The notes under the pieces: model-generated | Seen by the model: the letters and a program-made list of their open reading frames with translations, nothing else | Told to the model about the DNA's origin: nothing | The model's database searches: none | Position numbers and translations under genes: made by a program | Shown: positions 7,115-16,137 of the stretch, piece after piece | How the letters are laid out: each line of letters opens with the position of its first letter | Numbering within the stretch: the first letter of the stretch is position 1 | NCBI GenBank assembly: GCA_009995705.1 | Contig: JAADBR010000006.1 | Span: 1 to 53,553 of the forward strand | Length of the DNA: 53,553 nt | Direction of reading: 5' to 3' | From: Microcystis aeruginosa W13-11 | GTDB taxonomy: Bacteria; Cyanobacteriota; Cyanobacteriia; Cyanobacteriales; Microcystaceae

Positions 7115-8378
7115 TTTCTTTCAGTAGTTCTACATATTTTTTAGCCACATCTTCCCACGTCCAGAAATTAATTTTATTGGGAATATCTTCGGGTAACAAG
7201 CGAGGAATTGGATTGAGGATAAATTGCTCTAAACAGTTGGCTAAACTGTCCGCATCTCCCCTAGGATAGAATTGCACTCTTTCGGGACAATTATATAATT
7301 CTACCTGTTCTTGAAACACTTCTAAATCGGAGGCGATAACGGGAATACCCTGTAAAATTGCTTCTGCTATTGCTAATCCAAAACCTTCGTATTTTGAGGG
7401 AAATACCACACAGGAACAGATTTGATAATAAAATTGCAAGGTTTCATAGTCTTGATAACCTAATCCCTTGATATGACTCTCAAAAATTTCTTTATTTTCC
7501 TGATAAAGTTGGGTACATTCTTTGAGATAGTCTTGGTATTCTTGGGTTTGGGACTGTTGAGACAATTGCAGATTTCCATTAACTAGATTATCGGTTTCTT
7601 TACCGATAAAAACTATTTGAAATTTTAAACCTTTTTTTCCTAGGGTAATGGCCGCTCTGAGCAAAGTTGTATGATCTTTGTAAATACCAAAAGAGGAGGG
7701 AAAATAAAAAGTAACTAGCTCACTTTTGACTAAATCGCTCTTGGGATTAGACTCCTCGATAAATCCAGCTAAAAGTACAGCTTTTAATTTACTAGCATAG
7801 GTAACATTAGGAAAAATTTTTAAAACATCTTCTTTAGTTTTTTGGGAAATTGTGAACAGTAGATCAGCCCGATCTAACCATTCTTTTAACGCTTCATTGT
7901 AGGGTTCTTGATAAGATTCTGAGTAAGTTAAGGGAGCAAATTGCCAAAAGACATCATAAATAATGCCACTTAAAGTAACCTTGACATTGGGGGGAGAAAT
8001 CCGATTAGTCATCCCATACAAACAATGATCAGCTTGATAACTCTTGATAATCTGATTAATTCTTGCTTCGCTGCGTAAAAGTCCAATTCTACGAGAGAAA
8101 ATATGATAAATAAAAGTTAGTCTTAGGGTTTTATAAAAGTTCGCTAGAAGACCATAGAAATAGATTAATTTTGTTTCAAAACTATGGGGATAAAAATCAA
8201 AATTTTCGTAGATGAGTTTATCGGAATCGGGCATTAAAGATCTAAAATATTCAATTTCCTTACGAGGGAGGACGATAATAATCTGTTCGACGTATTCTAA
8301 TAAGCTAGGTATCAAAGAGATAATGACTCTTTCTACTCCTCCTTTGCTATAAAATAGGATCGGGATGACAATTTTCAT
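7101..8378 (-). CDS. Family 4-type glycosyltransferase (GT-B fold)
   Basis: 425-residue cytoplasmic glycosyltransferase, probably for exopolysaccharide or glycolipid. The N-terminal GT-B domain begins with ILFYSKGGVERVI, the GGVER loop seen in GT4 enzymes. The C-terminal donor-binding domain has VVFPSKYEGFGLAIAEA (the EGFGLxxxEA nucleotide-sugar motif) and IPVIASDLEVFQE. Start ATG 8378 has a GGAAA purine stretch before it. It overlaps the downstream MOSC gene by 14 bp. The sugar donor cannot be told from sequence. Confidence 0.88.
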   Translation of the reverse strand: MKIVIPILFYSKGGVERVIISLIPSLLEYVEQIIIVLPRKEIEYFRSLMPDSDKLIYENFDFYPHSFETKLIYFYGLLANFYKTLRLTFIYHIFSRRIGLLRSEARINQIIKSYQADHCLYGMTNRISPPNVKVTLSGIIYDVFWQFAPLTYSESYQEPYNEALKEWLDRADLLFTISQKTKEDVLKIFPNVTYASKLKAVLLAGFIEESNPKSDLVKSELVTFYFPSSFGIYKDHTTLLRAAITLGKKGLKFQIVFIGKETDNLVNGNLQLSQQSQTQEYQDYLKECTQLYQENKEIFESHIKGLGYQDYETLQFYYQICSCVVFPSKYEGFGLAIAEAILQGIPVIASDLEVFQEQVELYNCPERVQFYPRGDADSLANCLEQFILNPIPRLLPEDIPNKINFWTWEDVAKKYVELLKENAGY

Positions 8379-8649
8379 AGATTTCCTTGCAGATAGATGG
8401 CAATAAAAAGATTGATTCTTGACTCGAAACTAATTATATTATAGGCTCGGATTGTTCTAATGAGTCGAGAAATCGAGTTAAATTCAAGAAAATAAGACCT
8501 GATCAACCATTGAAAAGGAGTCTCCGAGACAGTAGTCAGCATTCAGAGAAGAAAAAACGAATAGATTGTTTACTTACACTAGAAAAATGACCTTTTTGCC
8601 TATATGTCCTTAAATTAGGGATTTTAGAGTTAAGTGCGCCCTTAAGATC

Positions 8650-9981
8650 TCACTTATGCGGGATATCTATGAGCATTTCCTCTAAAACCCTAGCTACCCT
8701 TAGGATTAAGTCTTCGCGATCGGGTGCGGCGATGATTTGCAAACCTAAAGGTAGCTGGGATGGACGTTTAATCGGCAAAGAAAGAGCAGGCAAACCGATA
8801 AAAGAAAAAGGTTGGGTAAATCTGCCTAAATTGGGTCTAATTAATAGCTCTTGCCCGTCAATAATCATTTTTTCTACTCCTAATGGCGGCGCAATACAGG
8901 GAATTGTCGGGGTGAGGATAATATCGACTTCGGCGAAAATCTCTCGCAGACGATCGCGATACCAACGGCGAAAACGTTGAGCCTGTAAATACCAGCTAGA
9001 GGGAATTAATGCCCCTGCCAAGAAGCGATCCCGGGTTGCAGGGTCAAAATCCTCTAATCTGGTCTGTAAACGCGGTAAATGCCAATTTGCACCCTCGGAA
9101 GCGGTAATTATATGGGCGGCTGCTCTGGCGCGGGCGGTTTCGGGAATGGTGATTTTTTTGGTCACTCCTAAACGTTCGGCGATCGCTGTCACCGCCTCGA
9201 GTACTTCCGGTTTGGCTCCCTGTTGAAAATAATCATCGGCAAGGGCTATTTTTACGCCCTCTAAGCCATGAAAAGGGGCTTTAAGGTTATTTTTGGCAAA
9301 AAGACCCCAAATAGCCGCCATATCCGCCACATTGCCGCTAAAAAATCCCAGATGATCCAAACTACTAACGAACAAAAATAAACCCTGACGGGATACGCGC
9401 CCAAAGGTGGGTTTTAGCCCCACCACGCCACAGCAAGCGGCGGGAACCCTCACGGAACCATTAGTGTCGGAACCGAGGGCGAGAGGCACTAAATTAGCGG
9501 CAACGGCAGCGGCGGAACCACCGGAGGATCCCCCCGAGACGCGACTGGGATCGAGGGGGTTGGGAGTTGCTCCATAATGGGCATTTTCAGTGACAAAACC
9601 GTAGGCGTACTCATCCATATTGGTCGCCCCCACCAAAACTGCCCCAGCTGCTTCTAGGGTTTGAATAGCGATCGCATCCTGTCTTGCTGGGGGATTATCC
9701 CGATTGATTTTGGAACCTGCTAAAGTGATGATTCCCTCGATATCAAAGAGATTTTTGACGGCGAAGGGGACTCCTGCTAAGACACCGACGGGTTCCCCAT
9801 TGGCGATCGCTAGATCAATTTTTTGGGCTTGAGCGAGCGCTCTAGGGTGTAAAATGTCGGTAAAGCAATTTAAATGGGGATTTTTTGCCTCTATCGCCGC
9901 CAAAGTCTGGCTAATAACTTCTAAGACGCTAGTTTGACGATTTTGGATTGATCGAGCTAAATTGCTCACAGAAATAGTCAT
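8650..9981 (-). CDS. atzE: AtzE-family amidase (1-carboxybiuret hydrolase-like catalytic subunit)
   Basis: 443-residue amidase-signature enzyme. The Ser-cisSer-Lys triad is visible: K76 in VPFAVKN, cis-serine in VSGGSSGGS (152-153) and nucleophile S176 in GSDTNGSVRVP. The DTNGS form and a small upstream AtzG-type partner point to AtzE, the carboxybiuret hydrolase of cyanurate breakdown, rather than to GatA or a general amidase. In an organism without known triazine catabolism the natural substrate may be another carboxylated urea or guanidine derivative. The ATG overlaps the atzG-like stop as ATGA. Strong confidence in the family, less in the substrate. Confidence 0.85.
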   Translation of the reverse strand: MTISVSNLARSIQNRQTSVLEVISQTLAAIEAKNPHLNCFTDILHPRALAQAQKIDLAIANGEPVGVLAGVPFAVKNLFDIEGIITLAGSKINRDNPPARQDAIAIQTLEAAGAVLVGATNMDEYAYGFVTENAHYGATPNPLDPSRVSGGSSGGSAAAVAANLVPLALGSDTNGSVRVPAACCGVVGLKPTFGRVSRQGLFLFVSSLDHLGFFSGNVADMAAIWGLFAKNNLKAPFHGLEGVKIALADDYFQQGAKPEVLEAVTAIAERLGVTKKITIPETARARAAAHIITASEGANWHLPRLQTRLEDFDPATRDRFLAGALIPSSWYLQAQRFRRWYRDRLREIFAEVDIILTPTIPCIAPPLGVEKMIIDGQELLIRPNLGRFTQPFSFIGLPALSLPIKRPSQLPLGLQIIAAPDREDLILRVARVLEEMLIDIPHK

Positions 9982-10154
9982 GGTTCAAAGCTGAGGGCGC
10001 TTTCCCCGTCATCCTCTAAGGGAAATTCTGTCACTAAGCTGGCGATTTCTTGCAAGCGTTGCCAGTTTTCAACCACAGAATTTAAATAGCGATCGGGAAT
10101 GGTCAAATCTAGGATTTTCGCCATGATTATAACGTATTCTTCTAGATTATTCAT
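9978..10154 (-). CDS. atzG: AtzG-like small subunit (DUF4089)
   Basis: 58-residue protein from the ATG at 10154 (MNNLEEYVIIMAKILDL). An upstream in-frame start at 10226 exists, but the family begins with this short helical segment. The pattern of an acidic start, LDLTIPDRY, a ...VVENWQRLQEIASLV helix and a closing FPLEDDGES...FEP matches AtzG, which binds and stabilises AtzE much as GatC does GatA. Its TGA overlaps the atzE ATG by 4 bp, so the two are translated together in a stoichiometric pair. Confidence 0.8.
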   Translation of the reverse strand: MNNLEEYVIIMAKILDLTIPDRYLNSVVENWQRLQEIASLVTEFPLEDDGESALSFEP

Positions 10155-10520
10155 AGATTTCGTTCTGGTTGGGGTTAAGGAGATCAAGATTTGCTTGAAA
10201 GCAGCGCTCAGGAATAAAATCGACACCTAGTTCAGCTGTGAAAATTGCTAGGATATAAGAAAAAATCTCCTGTAAATACAATAGCTATCCCTAGGGAGGA
10301 AGTATAACTTGAATTTGTTCTTGACCACCGACTCCCCAGCATCATAACCTGAGATATGATCATATAACTGTATATTGAGATATTTTCCCCTCCTTCACCT
10401 CCAGATTAAATTAAACTTATATATGACCAAAAACAAGAGGTAACAAGCCTACCCTTTCAAGAGAATGAAAATTAAAAGCTACTGAAGACCACTGGTAGTC
10501 ACTGATAACTGATAACTAAA
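10155..10520. other. Divergent intergenic region atzG / radical SAM gene
   Basis: About 365 bp between divergently transcribed genes, AT rich, presumably holding both promoters. It ends with two heptad repeats (CTGATAACTGATAACT, 10503-10518) directly before the radical SAM start. I find no convincing NtcA (GTA-N8-TAC) site or riboswitch fold by eye. Confidence 0.4.
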
Positions 10521-12122
10521 ATGACCATCTTACAAGACGAAAAACTCCTCTTTACTCCCGCAATACCCCACAGTGATGCCCTTAGAACTATTTTTGCTTT
10601 TCCTAATCAGTATTCCGTAGGTATAACCAGTTTAGGTTATCAAATTGTTTGGGCAACTTTAGCCCTGCGAGCAGATCTACAGGTTAGTCGTTTATTTACG
10701 GATTTTCAAGAATCTTTACCCCGTTATCCCGAATTAGTTGGCTTTTCCTTTTCCTGGGAATTGGACTATGTTAATATCCTCTCACTGTTAGAATCTTTAG
10801 AAATTCCTTGTCACAGTGATCAACGGCAAGATCAGCAGGCGATAATTTTTGGGGGTGGACCAGTTTTAACCGCTAATCCCGAACCTTTTGCTGCTTTTTT
10901 TGATGTAATTTTATTGGGAGATGGTGAAAATTTAATTGCTGATTTTATTAATGCCTATCAAGAGGTGAGAAACGCTGATCGCCCGACAAAACTCCGTCAC
11001 TTGGCTCAGGTTCCGGGGGTATATGTTCCTAGTTTATACACTGTTAATTATGATAGTTCCGAAGGTGAAATTACGGCAATTCTACCCATAGATAATAATG
11101 TTCCTACCTTTGTTAGTAAACAAACCTATCGCAGTAATACCCTTTCAGCTTCTACGGTGGTAACAAAACAATCGGCATGGGAGAATATTTATATGGTAGA
11201 AGTGGTGCGAAGTTGTCCAGAAATGTGCCGTTTTTGTTTAGCTAGTTATCTAACTTTACCCTTTCGTACCGCTAGTTTAGAATCCCTGATTCCCGCCATT
11301 GAAAAAGGTTTAAAAGTGACAGATCGTCTTGGTTTATTAGGTGCTTCTGTCAGCCAGCATCCCGAATTTGAAACCTTACTTGATTATCTTTTTCAACCAC
11401 AATTTGAGGGAGTTAGACTCTCGATCGCTTCAGTTAGAACTAATACTGTCACGGAAAAATTAGCCAGAATTTTATCCCTAAGAGACAGCAAATCAATTAC
11501 TATTGCCGTAGAAAGTGGTTCTGATCGCCTGCGAGAAATTATCAACAAAAAGTTAGCCAATGATGAAATTATCCAAGCTGCCATTAATGCCAAAGCGGGC
11601 GGTTTAAAGGGGATAAAACTCTATGGTATGGTGGGAATACCGGGAGAAGAAACCGAAGATATAGCGGTGACTGTGGAAATGTTAATAGCATTAAAAAAAG
11701 CCGCCTCTGGACTGCGAATCTCTTTCGGTTGCAGCACCTTTGTGCCTAAATCTCATACTCCTTTTCAGTGGTTTGGCGTTAATAAAATGGCCGAAAAAAG
11801 ATTAAAATCTCTAGACAAACAATTAGGTAAACAGGGCATAGAATTTCGCCCAGAGAGTTATAATTGGTCAGTGATTCAAGCCCTATTATCTAGAGGCGAT
11901 CGCCGCTTAACTTCCCTGTTAGAATTAACCCGTGGCTATGGTGATTCTTTAGGCAGTTATAAACGGGCTTTTAAGGAACTAAAAGGACAAATTCCCCCCC
12001 TAGATTATTACGTTCATCAACAATGGCGTTTAGAACAGGTTTTACCCTGGAGTCATTTACACGGTCCTTTACCCTCAAATGTTTTAATAAAACATTTAGA
12101 ACAATCCCAAACAAAAAGGTAA
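10521..12122 (+). CDS. B12-binding domain radical SAM protein
   Basis: 533 residues with an N-terminal cobalamin-binding-like domain (residues ~20-150, including FSFSWELDYVNI and IIFGGGPVLTANPEPF) and a radical SAM domain. The 4Fe-4S motif is C232-x3-C236-x2-C239 in SCPEMCRFC, followed by GLKVTDRLGLLGASVSQHPE and KLYGMVGIPGEE. Members of this class do difficult methylations or rearrangements using cobalamin and SAM; the substrate here is unknown. It is separated by 170 bp from the ABC-type binding protein and is probably transcribed alone. ATG 10521 lacks a clear Shine-Dalgarno, as is common in cyanobacteria. Confidence 0.85.
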   Translation: MTILQDEKLLFTPAIPHSDALRTIFAFPNQYSVGITSLGYQIVWATLALRADLQVSRLFTDFQESLPRYPELVGFSFSWELDYVNILSLLESLEIPCHSDQRQDQQAIIFGGGPVLTANPEPFAAFFDVILLGDGENLIADFINAYQEVRNADRPTKLRHLAQVPGVYVPSLYTVNYDSSEGEITAILPIDNNVPTFVSKQTYRSNTLSASTVVTKQSAWENIYMVEVVRSCPEMCRFCLASYLTLPFRTASLESLIPAIEKGLKVTDRLGLLGASVSQHPEFETLLDYLFQPQFEGVRLSIASVRTNTVTEKLARILSLRDSKSITIAVESGSDRLREIINKKLANDEIIQAAINAKAGGLKGIKLYGMVGIPGEETEDIAVTVEMLIALKKAASGLRISFGCSTFVPKSHTPFQWFGVNKMAEKRLKSLDKQLGKQGIEFRPESYNWSVIQALLSRGDRRLTSLLELTRGYGDSLGSYKRAFKELKGQIPPLDYYVHQQWRLEQVLPWSHLHGPLPSNVLIKHLEQSQTKR

Positions 12123-12292
12123 AATATTGCTAATAAGCTAAGAAACATTTAAACAATGTCTTGACTATCAGACCCCAAATGAGGTATTCTATCAGGGTAG
12201 ATCGGATATTGGTGCAATTCAGAATTGAATTGGTACTTTTATTAACTATTAATCTCGATTAAACCATTAATTTAATCTTAGTTGATCAGCCC

Positions 12293-13708
12293 ATGAGCCA
12301 GAAAAATGATACAGTTACCCTGCTTTTATCCCTGCTGATTACCCTAATATTTTTTGGGGCTGGTAGTTGGTGGTTATACAATCGTTTTCAAGGAAAAAAT
12401 ACCCCAACCAATCGTTCTGAAATCGAGAAAATATCACCAGAGCAAAAATCGGTATCGGCACAAGCAAAATTTAGTCAAGGGGAAAACTTATTAATAGGTG
12501 AAGGGGCTTCTTCTGACAAACAAGCTGCTATACAGGCACTCGGAAAAGGAGACTTTCAGCAAGCAGTTTACCGCCTAGAAAAATCCCTGCGAGCTAATCA
12601 AAATGATCCCGAAGCTCTCATCTACTTAAATAACGCCCGTATTGGTGAAGCTAAGTCCTATACTATCGCCGTTTCCGTGCCAATTGGGAGCAATGTCAAC
12701 ACCGCCCTAGAAGTTTTACGAGGAGTCGCCCAATCTCAAAATCAAATCAATCAAAGCGGAGGAATTAATGGCATTCCTTTAAAAGTTTTCATTGCTAATG
12801 ATGCTGATAGTCCCGAAATTGTCGCTCAAATTGCCCAAAAATTAGCGGCTGACAACAGCATTTTAGGAGTAGTAGGACACACTAGCAGTGACACCTCTTT
12901 AGCGGCGGCTGCTATCTATCAAAAAGCAGGGTTAGTAATGATTTCCCCCGTCAGTACCTCAGTTAAACTCTCCAATTTTGGTGACTATATCTTTCGTTCT
13001 GTTCCCAGTGATTTTGTGGCGGCACGGGCATTAGCTGAATCTAGCTTGCAAAAAAATCCTAACGTCAAGGCAGTGGTATTTTTTAACTCCCAAAGTAATT
13101 ATAGTCAATCCCTAAAATCTGAATTTACCACCGCTTTAGGATTAGGAGGAGGTCAGGTGGTGAGTGAATTTGATCTATCTTCCCTCACTTTTACCCCTTC
13201 TAAAAGCCTTCAACAAGCTCAACAGGAGGGAGCAAATCTCATCGCCCTTCTTGGGGATAGTGGTACCCTAGATAAGGCTTTGCAGGTGGTTCAAATCAAT
13301 GGTCAAAAATTACCGATTGTGGCGGGTGATGACGTTTATAGCCCCAAAACTCTGGATGTAGGTGGAAAAAATGCCCTGGGCATGATTGTCGCTGTCGCTT
13401 GGCATTTGGGAGCTAATCCGAATAGTCCTTTTGTCAATAATTCCCGCCAATTGTGGCAAGCAGACGTAAATTGGCGCACTGCTACCGCCTATGATGCTAC
13501 CCAGGCTTTAATCGCTGGCATTAAGGACGAATCTAGCCGAGAGGGAGTTCAACGGGCGTTAAGAAGCAGTGATTTTTCTGTGCCTGGGGCGACTAATCCA
13601 GTGCGATTTTTACCCTCTGGCGATCGCAATCAATCAGTGCAATTAGTGGTAGTTCAACCTGGTTCTCGTTCTAGTTTTGGGGTGGATTTTGTGCCAATTT
13701 CTCGATAA
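12293..13708 (+). CDS. Membrane-anchored ABC-type substrate-binding protein (Leu/Ile/Val-binding fold)
   Basis: 471 residues: an N-terminal transmembrane helix (residues ~8-28), a linker with a short TPR-like stretch (ALGKGDFQQAVYRLEKSLRANQNDPEALIYL), then a Peripla_BP_6 receptor domain from ~residue 125 (INQSGGINGIPLKV, GVVGHTSSDTSLAAA, MISPVSTSV). This architecture is common in cyanobacteria for periplasmic amino-acid or amide sensors and transporters. No permease or ATPase gene is adjacent, so it may work with components elsewhere or as a sensor. The closing segment (NPVRFLPSGDRNQSVQLVVVQPG) is typical of the fold. Confidence 0.85.
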   Translation: MSQKNDTVTLLLSLLITLIFFGAGSWWLYNRFQGKNTPTNRSEIEKISPEQKSVSAQAKFSQGENLLIGEGASSDKQAAIQALGKGDFQQAVYRLEKSLRANQNDPEALIYLNNARIGEAKSYTIAVSVPIGSNVNTALEVLRGVAQSQNQINQSGGINGIPLKVFIANDADSPEIVAQIAQKLAADNSILGVVGHTSSDTSLAAAAIYQKAGLVMISPVSTSVKLSNFGDYIFRSVPSDFVAARALAESSLQKNPNVKAVVFFNSQSNYSQSLKSEFTTALGLGGGQVVSEFDLSSLTFTPSKSLQQAQQEGANLIALLGDSGTLDKALQVVQINGQKLPIVAGDDVYSPKTLDVGGKNALGMIVAVAWHLGANPNSPFVNNSRQLWQADVNWRTATAYDATQALIAGIKDESSREGVQRALRSSDFSVPGATNPVRFLPSGDRNQSVQLVVVQPGSRSSFGVDFVPISR

Positions 13709-13730
13709 AATAACAACTAAATCAAGATGA

Positions 13731-13838
13731 ATTATAAGTAAGTATTTATAGATAGATTTTGCCTCTGATCCCCCCTGCCCCCCTTAATCCCCCCTTGATA
13801 AGAGGGGTGTCTGACAACTTTTAACACCCACCTACTTA
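13731..13838. repeat. MITE copy A with palindromic C/G-rich core
   Basis: The outer ends (TATAAGTAAGTA... and ...CACCTACTTATG) are imperfect inverted repeats. The interior (GATAGATTTTGCCTCTGATCC and GTCTGACAACTTTTAACACC blocks around C-rich/G-rich arms) recurs in inverted orientation at 32449-32589. The right end abuts the ATG of the next gene at 13838. Confidence 0.75.
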
Positions 13839-14563
13839 TGTTAGAAACTCCCCCTAAATATTCAGTTCTCGGTTTACCGGTTCATCTCCTCGATAACTAT
13901 AGTCGTTGGTTAATTGATCGCGCCTATCAAGGTTTTGGTTCCCACGTTGTCACTCTTAATGCAGAAATGGCAATGTTAGGAGAAAATGATGCTAAAGTAG
14001 CCCAAGTTATTCGAGAAGCAGATTTAGTTATTCCCGACGGTGCTGGGATTGTTATTTACTTAAAATTAAGGGGTAAAAAACAAACGCGCTGCCCCGGTAT
14101 TGAATTATCAGAATCCTTAATTACTGAGTTAGGAATGCAGGGAAATAGTTCTCCTATTGCTTTTTTTGGTGGTAAACCGGGGATTACAGAAAAAGCGGCA
14201 AGTAATTGGCAAAAAAAGATCCCTAATATCCGTATTCTGACTAACCATGGTTATCTATCCTCCGAGGAAATGTCCGATTGGATTCAGGTATTAAAAGATC
14301 AACAACCTCGGTTAATTTTAGTTGGTTTGGGAGTACCCCGACAGGAATATTGGATTAGGGAACATCGCAATCTCTGTCCCCAAGCTATCTGGGTAGGTGT
14401 GGGGGGTAGTTTTGATATCTGGTCTGGGACAAAAATCCGCGCCCCTCGCTTTTTCTGTGACAATAATTTAGAGTGGTTGTATCGACTCTATCAGGAACCT
14501 TGGCGCTGGAAAAGAATGTTAGCTTTACCTAAATTTTTCTGGCGCTCTCTTTTTTATTCCTAG
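13838..14563 (+). CDS. WecB/TagA/CpsF-family glycosyltransferase (GT26)
   Basis: 241 residues covering the full GT26 domain. Motifs: VTLNAEMAMLGENDA, the invariant PDGAGIVIYLKL region, CPGIELSE, IAFFGGKPGI, LVGLGVPRQEYWI and GVGGSFDIWSG. These enzymes transfer N-acetylmannosaminuronate, glucose or similar sugars to lipid-linked intermediates in polysaccharide synthesis. The start codon lies at the edge of a MITE, so its 5' leader and probably its promoter are transposon-derived. It converges with ureG. Confidence 0.92.
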   Translation: MLETPPKYSVLGLPVHLLDNYSRWLIDRAYQGFGSHVVTLNAEMAMLGENDAKVAQVIREADLVIPDGAGIVIYLKLRGKKQTRCPGIELSESLITELGMQGNSSPIAFFGGKPGITEKAASNWQKKIPNIRILTNHGYLSSEEMSDWIQVLKDQQPRLILVGLGVPRQEYWIREHRNLCPQAIWVGVGGSFDIWSGTKIRAPRFFCDNNLEWLYRLYQEPWRWKRMLALPKFFWRSLFYS

Positions 14564-14572
14564 TAATAGTTA

Positions 14573-14640
14573 TTTTGACACTCCCGTCGCTAAAAGCGAG
14601 GGCTTCGGCCGTGAGCTTTTGCCGAACGGTCTTCACCCCG
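14573..14640 (-). mobile_element. Solo IS200/IS605-type right end (relic) or bidirectional terminator
   Basis: The block TTGACACTCCCGTCGC with the arms CCCGTCGC/GCGAGGG and CGGCCG...CGGT resembles the right end of cyanobacterial tnpB elements read on the minus strand (hairpin followed by GGGAGTGTCAA). There is no tnpB attached. It also lies exactly between two convergent genes and could serve as their terminator. Confidence 0.45.
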
Positions 14641-14644
14641 ACAT

Positions 14645-15241
14645 TCAAGATAAATTCTTTTCGATAAAGGCAATCACTCGCTCTAATCCTTCCCGTGTTT
14701 TTAAGTTGGTGAAGACAAAGGGTTTATCCCCGCGCATCTTTTTGGCATCTCTATCCATCACCCCTAAATCTGCCCCCACCATCGGGGCTAAATCTATTTT
14801 ATTGATTACCAATAAATCCGATTTGGTGATACCCGGTCCTCCTTTGCGAGGGATTTTATCTCCAGCTGCTACGTCAATCACATAGATGGTTAAATCTACT
14901 AATTCCGGGCTAAAGGTTGCCGCTAAGTTGTCACCACCACTTTCTAGAAAAATTAGCTTTAAATTAGCAAATTTTCTCTCTAACTGTTCAATGGCAACTA
15001 AGTTAATTGAGGCATCCTCGCGAATAGCTGTATGGGGACATCCTCCCGTTTCTACTCCTAAAATTCTTTCTGGAGCTAAAGCTTGCGATCGCACTAAAAA
15101 TTGGGCATCTTCTTGAGTATAAATGTCATTGGTGACTACGGCGATCGGATATTGATCCCGCAAATTTTTACACAGGGCATCGAGCAGGGCTGTTTTTCCT
15201 GAACCCACCGGACCGGCAATTCCCACGCGCAAGCAAGACAT
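14645..15241 (-). CDS. ureG: UreG, urease accessory GTPase
   Basis: 199-residue SIMIBI-class GTPase that, with UreF/UreD, delivers nickel to urease. P-loop GPVGSGKT (residues ~8-15), the [11 protein letters not shown] segment, the metal-binding CPH motif in [34 protein letters not shown] and the G4-like NKIDLAP are all present. I chose ATG 15241, giving the family's normal N-terminus; the longer open frame to 15355 adds an improbable leader. No other ure genes are in the window, which is common in cyanobacteria where ure genes are scattered. Confidence 0.96.
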   Translation of the reverse strand: MSCLRVGIAGPVGSGKTALLDALCKNLRDQYPIAVVTNDIYTQEDAQFLVRSQALAPERILGVETGGCPHTAIREDASINLVAIEQLERKFANLKLIFLESGGDNLAATFSPELVDLTIYVIDVAAGDKIPRKGGPGITKSDLLVINKIDLAPMVGADLGVMDRDAKKMRGDKPFVFTNLKTREGLERVIAFIEKNLS

Positions 15242-15416
15242 AGTTTTTTCGGGAAAAAGTGAAAAGGAAAGGGTTAAAAATCTCGGGGCTATCGGATAGA
15301 AAAAAGAGGGGGTCGCAGGGCGACACGGATTTCCATTATAATAAAAGGTTAACACAAATCTGAAAATTTGTCAAGCCCTTTTGCCAATAAATTTGGGGAA
15401 ATTATCGGCAAAAAGA

Positions 15417-16004
15417 TCACCAAAAGTCAGTGATTTGGTAGCCAAAATCCGTTAACATCTGCCTAAATAGGGGCAAACTTAAACCGATAACATTACTGTG
15501 ACATCCCTCTAATCTTTCCACGAATAAACCCCCCTTTCCTTCTAAGGCAAAACAGCCAGCACATTTGAGGGGTTCTTCGGTGTTGACGTAGGCAATAATT
15601 GTTTCATCGCTGATATCGGCAAAGTGAACTTTAGTAATCCCACAACGAGTCAAGGTTTGATGATTAACTCGATCGATTAAAGCATGACCTGTATAGAGTG
15701 TACCCACCTGACCGCGCATTTTTTGCCAACGATTGATCGCTTCTGATTTATCCTTAGGTTTGCCATATACTTCTCCCGCTACTTCTAAGACGGAATCACA
15801 ACCAAGAATTAATCCTGTATCAAATTGGGGGGAAATCGTTTGCGCTTTACATTGGGCTAAAGTTTGGACAAGATGGAGAGTATCATCAGCATTAATTGTC
15901 GATTCATCAAAGTTACTCACCCGCACAATCGGATCAATTCCGACCATTTGTAAAAGTTTTTTACGCGCAGGGGAAGCGGAAGCAAGAATCAAGGGAATAG
16001 ACAT
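15417..16004 (-). CDS. maf: Maf-family nucleotide pyrophosphatase
   Basis: 195 residues, the normal Maf length. It hydrolyses non-canonical or modified nucleoside triphosphates to monophosphates. It starts with the P-loop-like [18 protein letters not shown] and has [16 protein letters not shown], with E and K residues lining the pocket, and the [11 protein letters not shown] end. It lies upstream of ureG on the same strand, 175 bp away, so it is probably separately transcribed. Confidence 0.93.
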   Translation of the reverse strand: MSIPLILASASPARKKLLQMVGIDPIVRVSNFDESTINADDTLHLVQTLAQCKAQTISPQFDTGLILGCDSVLEVAGEVYGKPKDKSEAINRWQKMRGQVGTLYTGHALIDRVNHQTLTRCGITKVHFADISDETIIAYVNTEEPLKCAGCFALEGKGGLFVERLEGCHSNVIGLSLPLFRQMLTDFGYQITDFW

Positions 16005-16043
16005 AAGTTTTTTCAGTAAACAAGATAGGAGATGGTTAGGTAG

Positions 16044-16108
16044 GGTGGGTTAGGCAATGACAAATTATTAGACTTAATTATCAATTTATCTATTTGCCAT
16101 AACCCACC
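16044..16108. repeat. Small inverted-repeat element (GGTGGGTTA ends)
   Basis: GGTGGGTTAGGCAA at 16044 pairs with TTGCCATAACCCACC ending at 16108, around a ~36-bp AT-rich centre. It belongs to the GTGGGTTA/TAACCCAC intergenic repeat type common in cyanobacteria; related half-elements appear at 39340-39405. Confidence 0.65.
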
Positions 16109-16137
16109 ATCGGTTATCAGTTTTTTAGCCATTTCTG

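Noticed and set aside
15242..15355. Longer N-terminus for UreG
   Set aside because: The added 38 residues are unlike any UreG, and the internal ATG gives the standard protein.
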